Assembly (NCBI GenBank): GCA_045614605.1
Contig: JAZLDH010000015.1
Span: forward strand, 124,001 to 188,000
Source: Onthomorpha sp937906975
Lineage (GTDB): Bacteria > Bacteroidota > Bacteroidia > Bacteroidales > P3
Length of the DNA: 64,000 nt
Direction: 5' to 3'
Below, in pieces: positions 31,806 to 41,729 of this stretch (the stretch's first letter is position 1; every line of letters starts with the position of its first letter). The translations under genes were made by a program, and so were the position numbers. The notes beneath the pieces are model-generated. The model was not told where the DNA came from, ran no database searches, and saw nothing but the letters and a program-made list of their open reading frames with translations.

Positions 31806-34580
31806 TTAATGTGCTACTAACCAATTTTCTCCTTCGTTTATGCTTACTTCTATCGGCACTTCTAATTGTAAAGCGTTAAGCATCTGTTGTTTTACTATTG
31901 TTTTAACTGTTTCAAGTTCTGGTTTATAGACATCAAACACTAATTCGTCATGAACTTGTAGTATCATCTTGGATTGAAGTGAGTTTTTCTCAAATTCTTT
32001 GTGGATATTTATCATCGCAATCTTTATCATATCGGCACTGCTTGCTTGGATTGGCATATTGACTGCGTTGCGTTGTGCAAAGTTTCTTATGTTTGCATTA
32101 GCAGAGTGAAGGTCGGGCAAATAGCGTCTTCGTCCGCATATACTTTCTGCATAGCCTTTTTCGGTGGCTGTTTCAATGCAAGTGGTAATGTATTGTTTTA
32201 TTTGTGGATATGAGTAGAAATATTGATCAATTAACCCTTGTGCTTCTTTCCTTGTTATGTGTAATTGTTCGGAAAGGCCAAAGGCTGATATTCCGTATAT
32301 GATTCCAAAATTAACGCTCTTTGCATTGCGTCTCATTTCTTGTGTTATTTCTTGTGGTGGTAGCATGTAAATTTTTGAAGCTGTGGAAAGGTGAATGTCT
32401 TCTCCTGAGTGGAAGGCTTGACACAAGGCTTGGTCTTTGCTAAGTGAGGCAATTATTCTAAGTTCTATTTGAGAATAATCGGCTGCTAAAAGTGTGTGTT
32501 TGTCATCTTGCGGAATGAAGCATGAGCGTATTTGCTTTCCGAGTTCTGTTCTTATGGGAATGTTTTGTAAGTTAGGACTTTCTGAGGCTAAACGGCCTGT
32601 TGAAGTTGTGGCTTGTTTGTAATGAGTATGTATTTTGTTTGTTGCAGAGTTCACTATCTCTGGAAGAGCATCTACGTATGTGCTTTTTAGTTTTGTTAGT
32701 GAACGATATTCTAATATTAATGGTATGATTGGGTGATAGTTTATTAGTTTTTGCAATACGTCTTCGGAGGTAGAGTATTGTTTTGTTTGAGTTTTTTTGA
32801 TTTTTTTGTCTGAGGATATTTGCAATTCGTCAAAGAGTATTATTCCTAATTGTTTTGGTGATGAAATATTAAATTCTTTGCCTGCTAATTGATAGATTCT
32901 TTCTTCTAATTGTTGTTTTTGTTCTTGGAGTAATTGAGAAAATTTGTGGAGTTGTGTTGTGTCTATTCTCACGCCTTGTCTTTCCATGCCTAAAAGCACA
33001 TCTACAAGTGGCATTTCTATGTTATAGAAAAGTTCTAATAAACCGTTTTGTTTTAATTCTTCTTCTAAGATTGGTTTTAAGCCAAAGGTTACGTCTGCAT
33101 CTTCAACTGCGTATTCGGTTAAGAGTTCTGCATTTAGTTTTTCTATTTTTATTGGTTCTTTTATCGTTTTTCCAAATACGGTTTCAAAGTCTATCATTGT
33201 GTATTCTAAGTATTTTTCACTTAGAATGTCTAATTTGTGTCGCGATTCTGGATCTATGAGATAGTGGGCTAAGAGAGTGTCAAAGGTTTTGCCTTTTACT
33301 TCTATGCCACAGTTGAGCAGTACGTTTTTATCAAATTTTAAATTGTGTGCTACTTTTTCAATGGTTTCGTTTTCAAAGAGTGGTTTTATTATTTCTAAGA
33401 AATCTTTTTGTAGGTCTTTGCTTTGTGGAAAGAAAACAAAGTATCCTTTATGTCTTTGACTGACTAAGGATATTCCTAATAGTTCACAGTCTATTTCTAA
33501 GCCTGTTGTTTCGGTGTCAAAGGCGATAAGTGTTTCTTGAAGCATTGAGTTTATGACTTCTTTTAATTCTTCTGCACTGTGAATTGCGGTATAGGTGTGA
33601 GGAACTTCTTTGTAGGTTGGGTAAGTTGCAAGATTGAAAAGCGTTGGCTCGGAAACTGTGGTGTTGAATAGGTCTATGGTTGGTTGTGGTTGCGGGATTT
33701 GGTAGTGAGTGTTGAATCTTTTTGCAAATGTCGTAAATTCCAATTCGTTAAATATTTGATTGCAAGCTTGAATGTCGGGTTGTGTGATTGCAAGTTCGTC
33801 TTCGTTTAGTTCTATTGGTGCATCGATAATGATTGTTGCTAATTGTTTGCTTTGGATTGCAAGGTCTTTGTTTTCTTCTATTGCTTTACGGATTGATTTG
33901 CTTTCTATTTTGTCGCTATTTTCTAAAATATTTTCTATTGATGAGAATTGTTGTATTAGTGCTTTTGCTTTCTTTTCTCCTATTGAGGGTACGCCAGGAA
34001 TGTTGTCGGAGCTATCTCCCCAAAGTCCTAAGATGTCTATTACTTGTAAAGGATTTGTGATTTCAAAGCGTTCCAACACCTCAGCAACTCCCCATATTTC
34101 ATTTGGATTTGCTCCTCTACTTAGTTTAAGCATCTTTATGTTTTCTTCAACTAATTGGGCATAGTCTTTATCTGGCGTTACCATGAATACTTCGTATCCT
34201 TTTGCGGAGGCTTTCTTTGCAATAGTGCCTATTACATCGTCTGCTTCATATCCTTCCTTACAAAGAAGGGGAATGTTCATTGCTTGAATAATGTTTTTTA
34301 TGATTGGAATTGCTTCTCTTATCTCTTCGGGCATTGCTTGTCGGTTTGCCTTGTATTGTTCGTATTGAATGTGTCGAAATGTTGGCCCTTGAAGGTCAAA
34401 GGCTATGCCAAGATGTGAGGGCTTGTATTGTTTTATTATGTCTAAAAGTGTGTTGCAAAATCCTAAAACGGCAGATACGTTTTGTCCTTTTGAGTTTATT
34501 CTTGGGTTTTTATTGAGTGCATAAAAGGCTCTGTATATTACCGCCATTGCATCTATCAAGTATAGTGTTTTCTTTTCCAT
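31806..34580 (-). CDS. polA: DNA polymerase I
   Basis: 924 residues with all three domains. The 5'-3' flap nuclease is at 1-260 (LYLIDAMAVIYRAFYALN; YEADDVIGT near 104-112; DILGLWGDSSDNIPGVPSIG). The 3'-5' proofreading domain is at about 330-520 with the acidic motif IAFDTETTGLE intact, so proofreading is probably active. The polymerase is at 520-924 (LLAADYSQIELRI motif A, RRNAKSVNFGIIYG motif B, LQVHDELVFD motif C). Its promoter lies inside the region directly behind the tnaA terminator. Confidence 0.98.
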   Translation of the reverse strand: MEKKTLYLIDAMAVIYRAFYALNKNPRINSKGQNVSAVLGFCNTLLDIIKQYKPSHLGIAFDLQGPTFRHIQYEQYKANRQAMPEEIREAIPIIKNIIQAMNIPLLCKEGYEADDVIGTIAKKASAKGYEVFMVTPDKDYAQLVEENIKMLKLSRGANPNEIWGVAEVLERFEITNPLQVIDILGLWGDSSDNIPGVPSIGEKKAKALIQQFSSIENILENSDKIESKSIRKAIEENKDLAIQSKQLATIIIDAPIELNEDELAITQPDIQACNQIFNELEFTTFAKRFNTHYQIPQPQPTIDLFNTTVSEPTLFNLATYPTYKEVPHTYTAIHSAEELKEVINSMLQETLIAFDTETTGLEIDCELLGISLVSQRHKGYFVFFPQSKDLQKDFLEIIKPLFENETIEKVAHNLKFDKNVLLNCGIEVKGKTFDTLLAHYLIDPESRHKLDILSEKYLEYTMIDFETVFGKTIKEPIKIEKLNAELLTEYAVEDADVTFGLKPILEEELKQNGLLELFYNIEMPLVDVLLGMERQGVRIDTTQLHKFSQLLQEQKQQLEERIYQLAGKEFNISSPKQLGIILFDELQISSDKKIKKTQTKQYSTSEDVLQKLINYHPIIPLILEYRSLTKLKSTYVDALPEIVNSATNKIHTHYKQATTSTGRLASESPNLQNIPIRTELGKQIRSCFIPQDDKHTLLAADYSQIELRIIASLSKDQALCQAFHSGEDIHLSTASKIYMLPPQEITQEMRRNAKSVNFGIIYGISAFGLSEQLHITRKEAQGLIDQYFYSYPQIKQYITTCIETATEKGYAESICGRRRYLPDLHSANANIRNFAQRNAVNMPIQASSADMIKIAMINIHKEFEKNSLQSKMILQVHDELVFDVYKPELETVKTIVKQQMLNALQLEVPIEVSINEGENWLVAH

Positions 34581-34596
34581 TTCTTTATTTTTTCTA

Positions 34597-34627
34597 CAAA
34601 ATTAGAAATTTTATGCTAAGAAACAAA
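34597..34627 (-). promoter_or_regulatory. Promoter of polA
   Basis: On minus: TTTG (34624-34627), 19 bp, TAATTTTG (34597-34604). Start predicted near 34590, about 10 bases before the ATG, so the leader would be very short. The -33 box sits in the T-tract of the upstream tnaA terminator. Confidence 0.7.
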
Positions 34628-34629
34628 AA

Positions 34630-34663
34630 AAAACGCCCTTTCTTATTTCAGAAAGGGCGTTTT
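34630..34663 (-). terminator. Terminator of tnaA
   Basis: 14-bp perfect stem AAAACGCCCTTTCT with its complement, 6-base loop. On minus it is followed by eight T. Strongest terminator in the window. Confidence 0.95.
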
Positions 34664-34683
34664 GATTTACTGTATTTTAGTTA

Positions 34684-36057
34684 TTATAATCTTTCTAATT
34701 GTACAGTGAAGTGACGCATTAATTCTGCTTCCCAAGTGATTTTTACTCCTCTTGTGATTTCGTTTCTTCTGTCGTAAACATTTTTCAACGCTGCTGCTAT
34801 AACGTCCATGTGGTTGTTTGTGTAAACTCTTCTTGGAATACATAAACGAACGAAGTCTAATCCTCCAAAACGATTTTCTCTTGTAACAGGATCTCTATCT
34901 GCTAAGATGTATCCTATTTCGCATCCACGGATACCTGCTTCTAAGTAAAGTTCGCAAGTAAGTGTTTGTGCTGGGAACTCTTCTTTTGGAACGTTTGTAA
35001 GGATTTTGTCAGCATCTACGAATATTGCGTGTCCTCCAACAGGGCGTTGGTAAGGGATTCCGTATTCATCTAATTTTGCTGCTAAGTATTGTACTTGACG
35101 GATACGTGTGTCAAGATTGTCAAATTCTGTGTTTTCGTCTAATCCTACTGCTAAAGCATCCATATCTCTTCCGTTCATACCTCCGTATGTAAGGAATCCT
35201 TCAAAAGGAATACAGAATAATTTAGCTCCTTCGTACCATTCTTTTTTACGTGTAGCAATGAATCCTCCCATATTAACGATACCGTCTTTCTTTGCTGACA
35301 TTGTCATACCGTCTGCGTATGAGAACATTTCTTTTGCTATTTCTTTTATTGTTTTGTCTGCGTATCCTTCTTCACGTGTTTTGATGAAGTAAGCGTTTTC
35401 TGCAAAACGTGCTGAGTCAAGTATAACTGGTTTGTTGTATTTGTCTGCAACAGCTCTTACTTCTTTAAGGTTTTGCATTGAAACAGGTTGTCCTCCTGCT
35501 GTGTTGTTAGTTACTGTAACTATGATGAAAGGAATTTTGTCTGCGTTTTCAGCTAATGCTTTTTCCAATTTCTTTGGATCAACGTTTCCTTTGAATGGTA
35601 TTTCTAATTGTGTGTCTTTTGCTTCGTCTATTGTGCAATCTAATGCTGTTGCTTTACGACTTTCAATGTGTCCTTTGGTTGTGTCAAAGTGAGAGTTACC
35701 TGGTATTATGTCTCCTTGTTTTACTAAGTGTGAGAATAATACGTTTTCTGCTGCACGGCCTTGGTGTGTTGGTATAACATATTCAAATCCTGTGATAGCA
35801 GTGATAGTATCTTTCAAACGGAAGAAACTGCTTGCTCCTGCGTATGATTCGTCGCCCATCATCATTGCTGCCCATTGACGATCTGACATTGAGCCTGTTC
35901 CTGAGTCTGTAATACAATCTATGTAAACATGTTCTGATTTAAGCATAAAAACATTGTTTTTTGCTTCTTTAAGCCATTGTTCACGTTCTGCACGTGTACT
36001 TTTTCTTATAGGCTCTACCATCTTTATCTTCCACGATTCTGCAAAAGGTAATTCCAT
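34684..36057 (-). CDS. tnaA: Tryptophanase
   Basis: PLP-dependent lyase giving indole, pyruvate and ammonia from tryptophan. 457 residues. Conserved beta-eliminating lyase motifs: DSGTGSMSDRQWAAMM, YVIPTHQGRAAEN, DSARFAENAYFIK, and the PLP lysine region YADGMTMSAKKDG. Tyrosine phenol-lyase is the close alternative. At the position of its substrate-binding Arg (MERG) this protein reads CEIG, as in tryptophanases, so I favour tryptophanase. There is no TnaC-like leader or permease beside it; it stands alone with its own promoter and terminator. Indole production would be expected. Confidence 0.92.
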   Translation of the reverse strand: MELPFAESWKIKMVEPIRKSTRAEREQWLKEAKNNVFMLKSEHVYIDCITDSGTGSMSDRQWAAMMMGDESYAGASSFFRLKDTITAITGFEYVIPTHQGRAAENVLFSHLVKQGDIIPGNSHFDTTKGHIESRKATALDCTIDEAKDTQLEIPFKGNVDPKKLEKALAENADKIPFIIVTVTNNTAGGQPVSMQNLKEVRAVADKYNKPVILDSARFAENAYFIKTREEGYADKTIKEIAKEMFSYADGMTMSAKKDGIVNMGGFIATRKKEWYEGAKLFCIPFEGFLTYGGMNGRDMDALAVGLDENTEFDNLDTRIRQVQYLAAKLDEYGIPYQRPVGGHAIFVDADKILTNVPKEEFPAQTLTCELYLEAGIRGCEIGYILADRDPVTRENRFGGLDFVRLCIPRRVYTNNHMDVIAAALKNVYDRRNEITRGVKITWEAELMRHFTVQLERL

Positions 36058-36111
36058 AATCTATTATTTTTTATTTGTTTATATGTTTTTTCTTTGATTT
36101 TCTATTGTTTG

Positions 36112-36142
36112 CAAAGTTAGATATTTTATTTCAAACAACAAA
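36112..36142 (-). promoter_or_regulatory. Promoter of tnaA
   Basis: On minus: perfect TTTG (36139-36142), 19 bp, perfect TAACTTTG (36112-36119). Start predicted near 36106, giving about 49 bases of leader with no open frame for a leader peptide. Confidence 0.8.
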
Positions 36143-36148
36143 ATATTC

Positions 36149-37135
36149 TTAATTTTGTGCTACAAATGTCCCTATTTCAACGTTTAAATCTGAAATAAAT
36201 TTTAAATTTGGTATTTTTTCTTGTAAGTTTTTTTTGTTTTTACTGTTGTAGCCTATTGCGTAATTGATTTCTCTTGGGTTTACTAAAATTGTTTTTGTAT
36301 CAAGCGGGAGCTTCTCAAATTTTTCTTGCCAAAGTCGTGTCAATACAAGTTCTTTGAATGATACGTGAAAAGGTCCTGCTAATAATTGTTCTCCATTGAT
36401 TAAGGCTTCTGAAGGGTGTAGTCCTACGCGTAGGATTGTTATGTCTGTTTGCGAGAATATTTTATAGATTTCAGCTGTCCATTCTACTGCTTCTTCAAGA
36501 GAAAGGGCTTTGTATTGACCTGCTCGGTATAGGTCTGCTAATTCGGTATTGTTTATTACAAGTGTAGGATATATTCTCGTGCTTTCTGCTCCTAAGTCTA
36601 AGATTTTTTTTGCTGTTTCTTTGGATTTTTCAACTGTGTCTAAGGGTAATCCTATCATCATTTGAAGTCCAAGAGAAAATCCATAACTTTTGATAAGGCG
36701 AGAGGCAGTTTCTACATCTTTAACTGTGTGTCCACGTTTTGAAAAAGCTAACACTTCTTCGTTTAAGGATTGTGCTCCTAATTCAATGTCGCTTACATTA
36801 TAGCGTTTTAAAATATTTAAGATTTTTTCGTTGATATAATCGGGACGTGTAGAGATTCTTATACTTTTAATATCACCTTGCTCAATATATGGCTGTACTA
36901 TCTTAAGATATGTTATCATATCCTCTTCATCAATCCCCGTGAAACTGCCTCCGAAAAAGGCAAGTTCCACGTGCGAGGGCTTAATGAATGTTGTAAGATG
37001 TTGTTCTATAATTTGTCTTACTTCTTCTGGTTTTACTGCTTGTAATTGCCCAGAAATATGTCGCTGATTGCAATATATACACCTATTAGGACATGCCAAT
37101 TCTGGAATAAAAATAGGTATATTATAATGCTTCAT
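36149..37135 (-). CDS. Radical SAM protein, Elp3-like family
   Basis: 328 residues. The iron-sulfur site CPNRCIYC (Cys-x3-Cys-x2-Cys, residues 15-22) lies near the N-terminus. A TIM-barrel follows, with ELAFFGGSFTGI (about 57-68), SIRISTRPDYI (90-100), IELGAQSLNEEVL (116-128) and LQMMIGLPLDT (157-167). These match the radical SAM half of the Elp3/YhcC group. There is no acetyltransferase domain. Target unknown; a tRNA or oxygen-independent modification role is possible. It ends the operon that begins at gltX, 6 bp after the Wzc-like gene. Confidence 0.82.
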   Translation of the reverse strand: MKHYNIPIFIPELACPNRCIYCNQRHISGQLQAVKPEEVRQIIEQHLTTFIKPSHVELAFFGGSFTGIDEEDMITYLKIVQPYIEQGDIKSIRISTRPDYINEKILNILKRYNVSDIELGAQSLNEEVLAFSKRGHTVKDVETASRLIKSYGFSLGLQMMIGLPLDTVEKSKETAKKILDLGAESTRIYPTLVINNTELADLYRAGQYKALSLEEAVEWTAEIYKIFSQTDITILRVGLHPSEALINGEQLLAGPFHVSFKELVLTRLWQEKFEKLPLDTKTILVNPREINYAIGYNSKNKKNLQEKIPNLKFISDLNVEIGTFVAQN

Positions 37136-37141
37136 TTTTTA

Positions 37142-39568
37142 TTACTTTTCTAATTGTTCATTATCAAAGTAGCCATAGCCATATCCGTAGCCATAATATC
37201 CTTTATCATATCTTGCTCCGTAGCCATACTTTTGCGCAACAGTTTTTATGTCGTTAAGTATAAAGTTTACTTTAACATCGTTTCTTTCTGATAGTTCTGC
37301 AAGTGATATTCTAAACGCTGCTTTGTTTGTGTGTTCAGATCTTACTATGAATAAGTTTATATCACTTTCTTTTGCCAAGCATTGTGCATCTGCAATCAAA
37401 CTTACTGGTGGTGTATCAAGGATTATATAATCGTAACGTTTTCTAAGTTCTTTTAATAATGCACGATTCTTGTCTGAATCTATCAACTCAGAAGGATTTG
37501 GTGGTACTGGACCTGCAACTAACACATCAAAATTATCAAATTCTGTTGCTTGCAATACATCATCTAATTCATAACGTCCAACCATATATGAGGTTAATCC
37601 ATGAGTAGCATTTAATCCGAATACTTTGTGTAGCGCTGGTTTTCTTAAATCGTATCCTATCAAAAGAGTCTTTTTACCTGAGATTGCAAATATAGAGGCC
37701 ACATTAACACTTATCAAACTCTTTCCTTCATTTGGCAAGGAAGAAGTAACAAGTATTACTTTTCCTTCATCGGATTCGTCATTTCCTAAAATGTATTTTA
37801 TATTTGTTCTCAATGATCTAAATGTTTCTGCAATTTGACTTCTTGGTTTATCATAAACAATAAGTCTATTAGCTTCTGGACCAAAACTTGGAATAAATCC
37901 TACTATTGGAGAATGAGAAAGTTTTTCTAAATCGTCTTTGCTATCAATAGTATTCTTTGTAAAGTATCTTAACAAAATATATCCTGCTGGTATTGCGAAT
38001 CCTATTACAAATGCAAAAAGCAAATTAACCATTGTTCTAGGATAAACTTTTATTGCAAAAATAGCTTTATCAATTACTTTATGATCTGGAAGTGCTGCAT
38101 TTTTCGCGATTTCAGCCTCTGCCCTCTTTGTGTATAGGAAGTTATAAATTTCGTCATTGAATTTGAACTGACGTTCTATATTAATCATATCTCTATGAGT
38201 GGCTGGCAACTGATCTATTTCCTTTTGAAGAACTTTTTCTTGTCTGTTAAGTTCGTTCTCATTTATTTGATAAACTTGTTGTATGTTCTTCAAACTTTCT
38301 TTTATTTGATTTCTTATAGTTTCCATTCTTGCCAATAACTCTTTCATCTTTGGAGATTGTGGAGCCATTGTAGATGATAATCTTTGCTTCTCAATGATAA
38401 GGTCTGTTAAAGAAACGACTAATTTACTTAACAAAGGATCATCTACTCCCATTGTTGAAGGAGCTACAAGTCCATCATTTAAATCTGTTTGATTGATATA
38501 GTTAGTTAAATAATCGTAATAAGCTTTCTTGGTTGTTTCTTCTGCTCGTTTAGCTTCAAATTCATTTGCTTTTTCAAATAAATATTCCGCATCACTAGAA
38601 AGATTGAATGTGTTATTGTTTTTTTGGAAAGCTTCTTTACGTGCTTCCGCTATTGATAAAGAGTCAGAAATCGCGTTAATTTGTGAATTTACGAAATCTA
38701 TTGTTGCTACATTTAAGTGGTTTTTGTCCTCAAATGTCATGTCAATATAAACTTCACATAATTTATTCACGAAATCTTTTGCCTTGTTACTATTTTGATG
38801 TTTAAATTTAATGGAAATAATTGAAGATTCCTTGTTTAATAAATCTATCTGCGTTGAATTAAAAGCATTTGCTAAAGCATCCATATCATTAATTACGAAT
38901 GCGTATTTAATATTAGCCAAATTATCTTCCCAATTCGCAGGGTCTTTTAATAAAATTTTAAATTTCATTCCATCTTTTATGTACCACTGACCATATCTTA
39001 TTACAGTACTTGTTGCAGATACATCTTTGTATTCAGGTAATATCTTATCTTGTATATAATCATAAACTGGTACATTTTTTTGCTCCTCATAAGAAATCAA
39101 ACACTTGTTTTTATCTATTAACTCTACGTTAATAGGCATTCCTGTCGGCTGAGCATTATAAAAATCCAATACTATTTCAAACGGAGAGTCTTTGTATATG
39201 TCATAAAACTTAAAATTTCTCTTTTCAAAGTAATCAACATATAAATCAAGAGTCTTTATTGTTCTTTTTACCATTGAAACAGATTGAATTGTTCCTATTT
39301 CATTTTGGAAATTTATTTGATCTTGATTATAGAAATTTAATCCAAAATTGCCAGACAAATTAGACATCATATTACTATTGTTCTTTATCAGCAAAGTTGT
39401 TTTTGCTTCATAAAGAGGCGTAGAATATTTTGTAATAAATATACAAACAATTACTGCAATAGTTATTGCAATAGCAAACAAATGCCATTTATCTAACATT
39501 TTATACAATAATTCCATGAAATTAATGGAATTATTTTCTTCTTCTCTTATTTGTTTTTCCTCGTTCAT
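37142..39568 (-). CDS. Polysaccharide chain-length regulator with tyrosine autokinase domain (Wzc-like)
   Basis: 808 residues. A Wzz domain has TM helices near 32-52 and 513-533, with a coiled-coil periplasmic part between. The cytoplasmic BY-kinase is at about 575-785, with Walker A SSLPNEGKSLISVN, Walker A' LLIGYDLRKPALHK and Walker B YDYIILDTPP. The C-terminus ends in a tyrosine/glycine cluster (alternating YG pairs, about ten Tyr in 25 residues), the usual autophosphorylation tail. It controls capsule or exopolysaccharide export with the Wza-like protein encoded 17 bp upstream. No glycosyltransferase cluster is adjacent. Confidence 0.93.
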   Translation of the reverse strand: MNEEKQIREEENNSINFMELLYKMLDKWHLFAIAITIAVIVCIFITKYSTPLYEAKTTLLIKNNSNMMSNLSGNFGLNFYNQDQINFQNEIGTIQSVSMVKRTIKTLDLYVDYFEKRNFKFYDIYKDSPFEIVLDFYNAQPTGMPINVELIDKNKCLISYEEQKNVPVYDYIQDKILPEYKDVSATSTVIRYGQWYIKDGMKFKILLKDPANWEDNLANIKYAFVINDMDALANAFNSTQIDLLNKESSIISIKFKHQNSNKAKDFVNKLCEVYIDMTFEDKNHLNVATIDFVNSQINAISDSLSIAEARKEAFQKNNNTFNLSSDAEYLFEKANEFEAKRAEETTKKAYYDYLTNYINQTDLNDGLVAPSTMGVDDPLLSKLVVSLTDLIIEKQRLSSTMAPQSPKMKELLARMETIRNQIKESLKNIQQVYQINENELNRQEKVLQKEIDQLPATHRDMINIERQFKFNDEIYNFLYTKRAEAEIAKNAALPDHKVIDKAIFAIKVYPRTMVNLLFAFVIGFAIPAGYILLRYFTKNTIDSKDDLEKLSHSPIVGFIPSFGPEANRLIVYDKPRSQIAETFRSLRTNIKYILGNDESDEGKVILVTSSLPNEGKSLISVNVASIFAISGKKTLLIGYDLRKPALHKVFGLNATHGLTSYMVGRYELDDVLQATEFDNFDVLVAGPVPPNPSELIDSDKNRALLKELRKRYDYIILDTPPVSLIADAQCLAKESDINLFIVRSEHTNKAAFRISLAELSERNDVKVNFILNDIKTVAQKYGYGARYDKGYYGYGYGYGYFDNEQLEK

Positions 39569-39585
39569 AATTATTTCTACTTTAT

Positions 39586-40386
39586 TTATTTGCTATTTAA
39601 TGAAAGTATCCAAGAGAATATGGATATTACAGATGTCAATACTACTAACGAATTAGAAATTGTTGTCAGTGGAATATTCAATGTTGATAATGTTTTTGTA
39701 TTTTTGTTTGGTTCAACATATACAACATCTCCCGGTTGAAGATACATATTCTTATCTTGCAACACTTTTACATCTCTTAAATCTACTGTATAAACTATGT
39801 CCTCTGATTTTGTTTTTCTAATGATTTTAACTTTTGCTCTGTTACCATAATAAGTTAAATCGCCAGCAGCCGCTAAAACTTGAAACAAATCTACACAAGG
39901 TTGGTAAAAAGTGTATGTGCCTGGACGATTTACTTCTCCGAGAATAGAGATTTTGTAATTTAACATTTTACAACTTACGACTGCTCCATGTATATACTGA
40001 TTTACTTTTTCTTGAATCGTGCTTTGTGCTTGTTCAACAGTTAAACCTTCTAATTTAACTTTTCCAACAACTGGCAAATTAATTTCTCCATTTTTGTCAA
40101 TAACATAAGCATTTAAGTATATACTATTTTCAGTAGTAGAATATCTCGTGTCTTTTGAAGCAAACATTCTCGCTGTTTCATCGTCCATAGCTGTAATATC
40201 TATGTACAACATATCTTCTTTTGCCAAATAGTAATTAGGAGAAAAATTAGCATTTCCCTCTTCATAAGTATATTTGTAATCTTCTTGATTTTCCGTTTGG
40301 AAATAAATTAAATTCTTTTGTGAAGTACATGATGCTAATGTAATAACAACTATACTCAATAACAAAATACATCTACTCATTTTCAT
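39586..40386 (-). CDS. Polysaccharide export outer-membrane lipoprotein (Wza-like)
   Basis: Outer-membrane export channel component. From the chosen start the lipoprotein signal ends at Cys21 (VVITLASC). The poly_export domain follows: YYLAKEDMLYIDITAMDD, then GEINLPVVGKVKLEGLTVEQAQ, and a SLBB-type segment (KISILGEVNRPGTYTF, LQPGDVVYVEP). A C-terminal helix near the end (TTISNSLVVLTSVISIFSWIL) would span the outer membrane. The frame is open to 40440, inside miaB; the ATG at 40386 avoids that overlap and gives a normal signal peptide. Paired with the Wzc-like kinase. Confidence 0.9.
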   Translation of the reverse strand: MKMSRCILLLSIVVITLASCTSQKNLIYFQTENQEDYKYTYEEGNANFSPNYYLAKEDMLYIDITAMDDETARMFASKDTRYSTTENSIYLNAYVIDKNGEINLPVVGKVKLEGLTVEQAQSTIQEKVNQYIHGAVVSCKMLNYKISILGEVNRPGTYTFYQPCVDLFQVLAAAGDLTYYGNRAKVKIIRKTKSEDIVYTVDLRDVKVLQDKNMYLQPGDVVYVEPNKNTKTLSTLNIPLTTISNSLVVLTSVISIFSWILSLNSK

Positions 40387-40403
40387 AATACAATATTTAT
40401 TTA

Positions 40404-41729
40404 TTAAACAATTTCTCCAAACAAAGTAGCCGAAGTACAAGAATTAACTTTTACTTGTACATATTCGCCAATTTTAAAATCTTTTCTATCAAATATTATA
40501 ACTTTATTTTGAGAGTTTCTCCCAAACAATTGTTCTTTACTTCTTTTACTTTCTCCCTCTATTAATACTTCAAATACTTTACCAACATCTCGTTGATTAC
40601 TTTCAAGAGATAATTGTCTTTGAAGATCTATTATTTCTTCTAATCTTCTTGTTTTTTCTTCGTAAACAATATCATCTGCATATTTCTTTGCAGCCAATGT
40701 ATTTGAACGTTGAGAGTAATTAAACATAAAAGCCGAATCATAACCTACCCAACGCATCATATCTAATGTGTCTTTATGATCGTCAATAGTTTCTGTACAA
40801 AAGCCTGCTATAATATCCGTTGAAATACCACAATCCTTTATTGTCTCTTTTATTGCTGTAATCTTATTCTTATAATCCTCTCTTGTATATTTTCTATTCA
40901 TCAATTTTAGCATTCTTGTGCTACCTGATTGCAACGGAAGATGAATGAACTTACATATATTATCATATTTCGCTATCGTATCTAATAATTCTTGAGAGAT
41001 ATCTTTAGGATGCGAAGTGGAAAACCTTATTCTCAACAAAGGACTTATTTGAGCAACTAATGCCATTAATTTTGCAAAGTTTATTTCATCTTCCTCTCCT
41101 TTTTTCCAAATATAAGAATTTACATTTTGACCTAAAAGAGTTACTTCTCTATACCCTTTATTAAATAAATCCTGTGCTTCCTCAATAATCGTTTGAGGAT
41201 CTCTGCTTCGTTCTCTTCCTCTTGTGTAAGGCACTACGCAATAAGAACAAAAATTCTCACATCCTCTCATTATAGAGATAAAAGCGCTTACTCCATTAGT
41301 CTCTATCTTTACTGGCGAAATGTCTGCATAAGTTTCCTCTTCAGAAAGTATAGCAGAAACATACGCTTTATTATTCTTTTCAACCTCTTCCAATAAGTGA
41401 GGAATATCTCTGTAAGAATCTGGACCAACAACTATATCTACCTTACATTCTTCTATCAAACTATTTTGCAAACGTTCAGCCATACAACCTAGAACGCCTA
41501 TTCTAAGCCAACTTTTCTTTTTTCTGAGAGAGTCAAATTCCACCAATCGTTTCTTTACTCTTTGCTCAGCATTTTCTCTAATAGAACACGTATTTACTAA
41601 TATTAAATCTGCCTCTGCAATATCATAAGTAATTTCATAATTACTATTATTCTTTAAAATAGAAGCGACGACCTCACTATCAGCTTGGTTCATTTGACAA
41701 CCATATGTTTCTACATATACTCTCTTCAT
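40404..41729 (-). CDS. miaB: tRNA-2-methylthio-N6-dimethylallyladenosine synthase
   Basis: Radical SAM methylthiotransferase acting on A37 of tRNAs. The N-terminal MTTase domain begins VYVETYGCQMNQADSE with three cluster cysteines (Cys10, Cys48, Cys82). The radical SAM motif is CENFCSYC near residue 156-163, and a TRAM domain (VLIEGESKR... to the end) closes the protein. 441 residues, normal. The start overlaps the sirtuin stop by 4 bp. MiaB rather than MtaB is supported by the GCQMNQADSE and VPYTRGRERSRDP sequences. Confidence 0.95.
   Translation of the reverse strand: MKRVYVETYGCQMNQADSEVVASILKNNSNYEITYDIAEADLILVNTCSIRENAEQRVKKRLVEFDSLRKKKSWLRIGVLGCMAERLQNSLIEECKVDIVVGPDSYRDIPHLLEEVEKNNKAYVSAILSEEETYADISPVKIETNGVSAFISIMRGCENFCSYCVVPYTRGRERSRDPQTIIEEAQDLFNKGYREVTLLGQNVNSYIWKKGEEDEINFAKLMALVAQISPLLRIRFSTSHPKDISQELLDTIAKYDNICKFIHLPLQSGSTRMLKLMNRKYTREDYKNKITAIKETIKDCGISTDIIAGFCTETIDDHKDTLDMMRWVGYDSAFMFNYSQRSNTLAAKKYADDIVYEEKTRRLEEIIDLQRQLSLESNQRDVGKVFEVLIEGESKRSKEQLFGRNSQNKVIIFDRKDFKIGEYVQVKVNSCTSATLFGEIV

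Noticed and set aside
34684..36057. Tyrosine phenol-lyase
   Set aside because: The substrate-binding Arg of that enzyme (MERG) is replaced (CEIG), as in tryptophanases.
40387..40440. Longer N-terminus for the Wza-like protein
   Set aside because: It would overlap miaB codons and precede the lipoprotein signal with polar residues; the ATG at 40386 is the better start.
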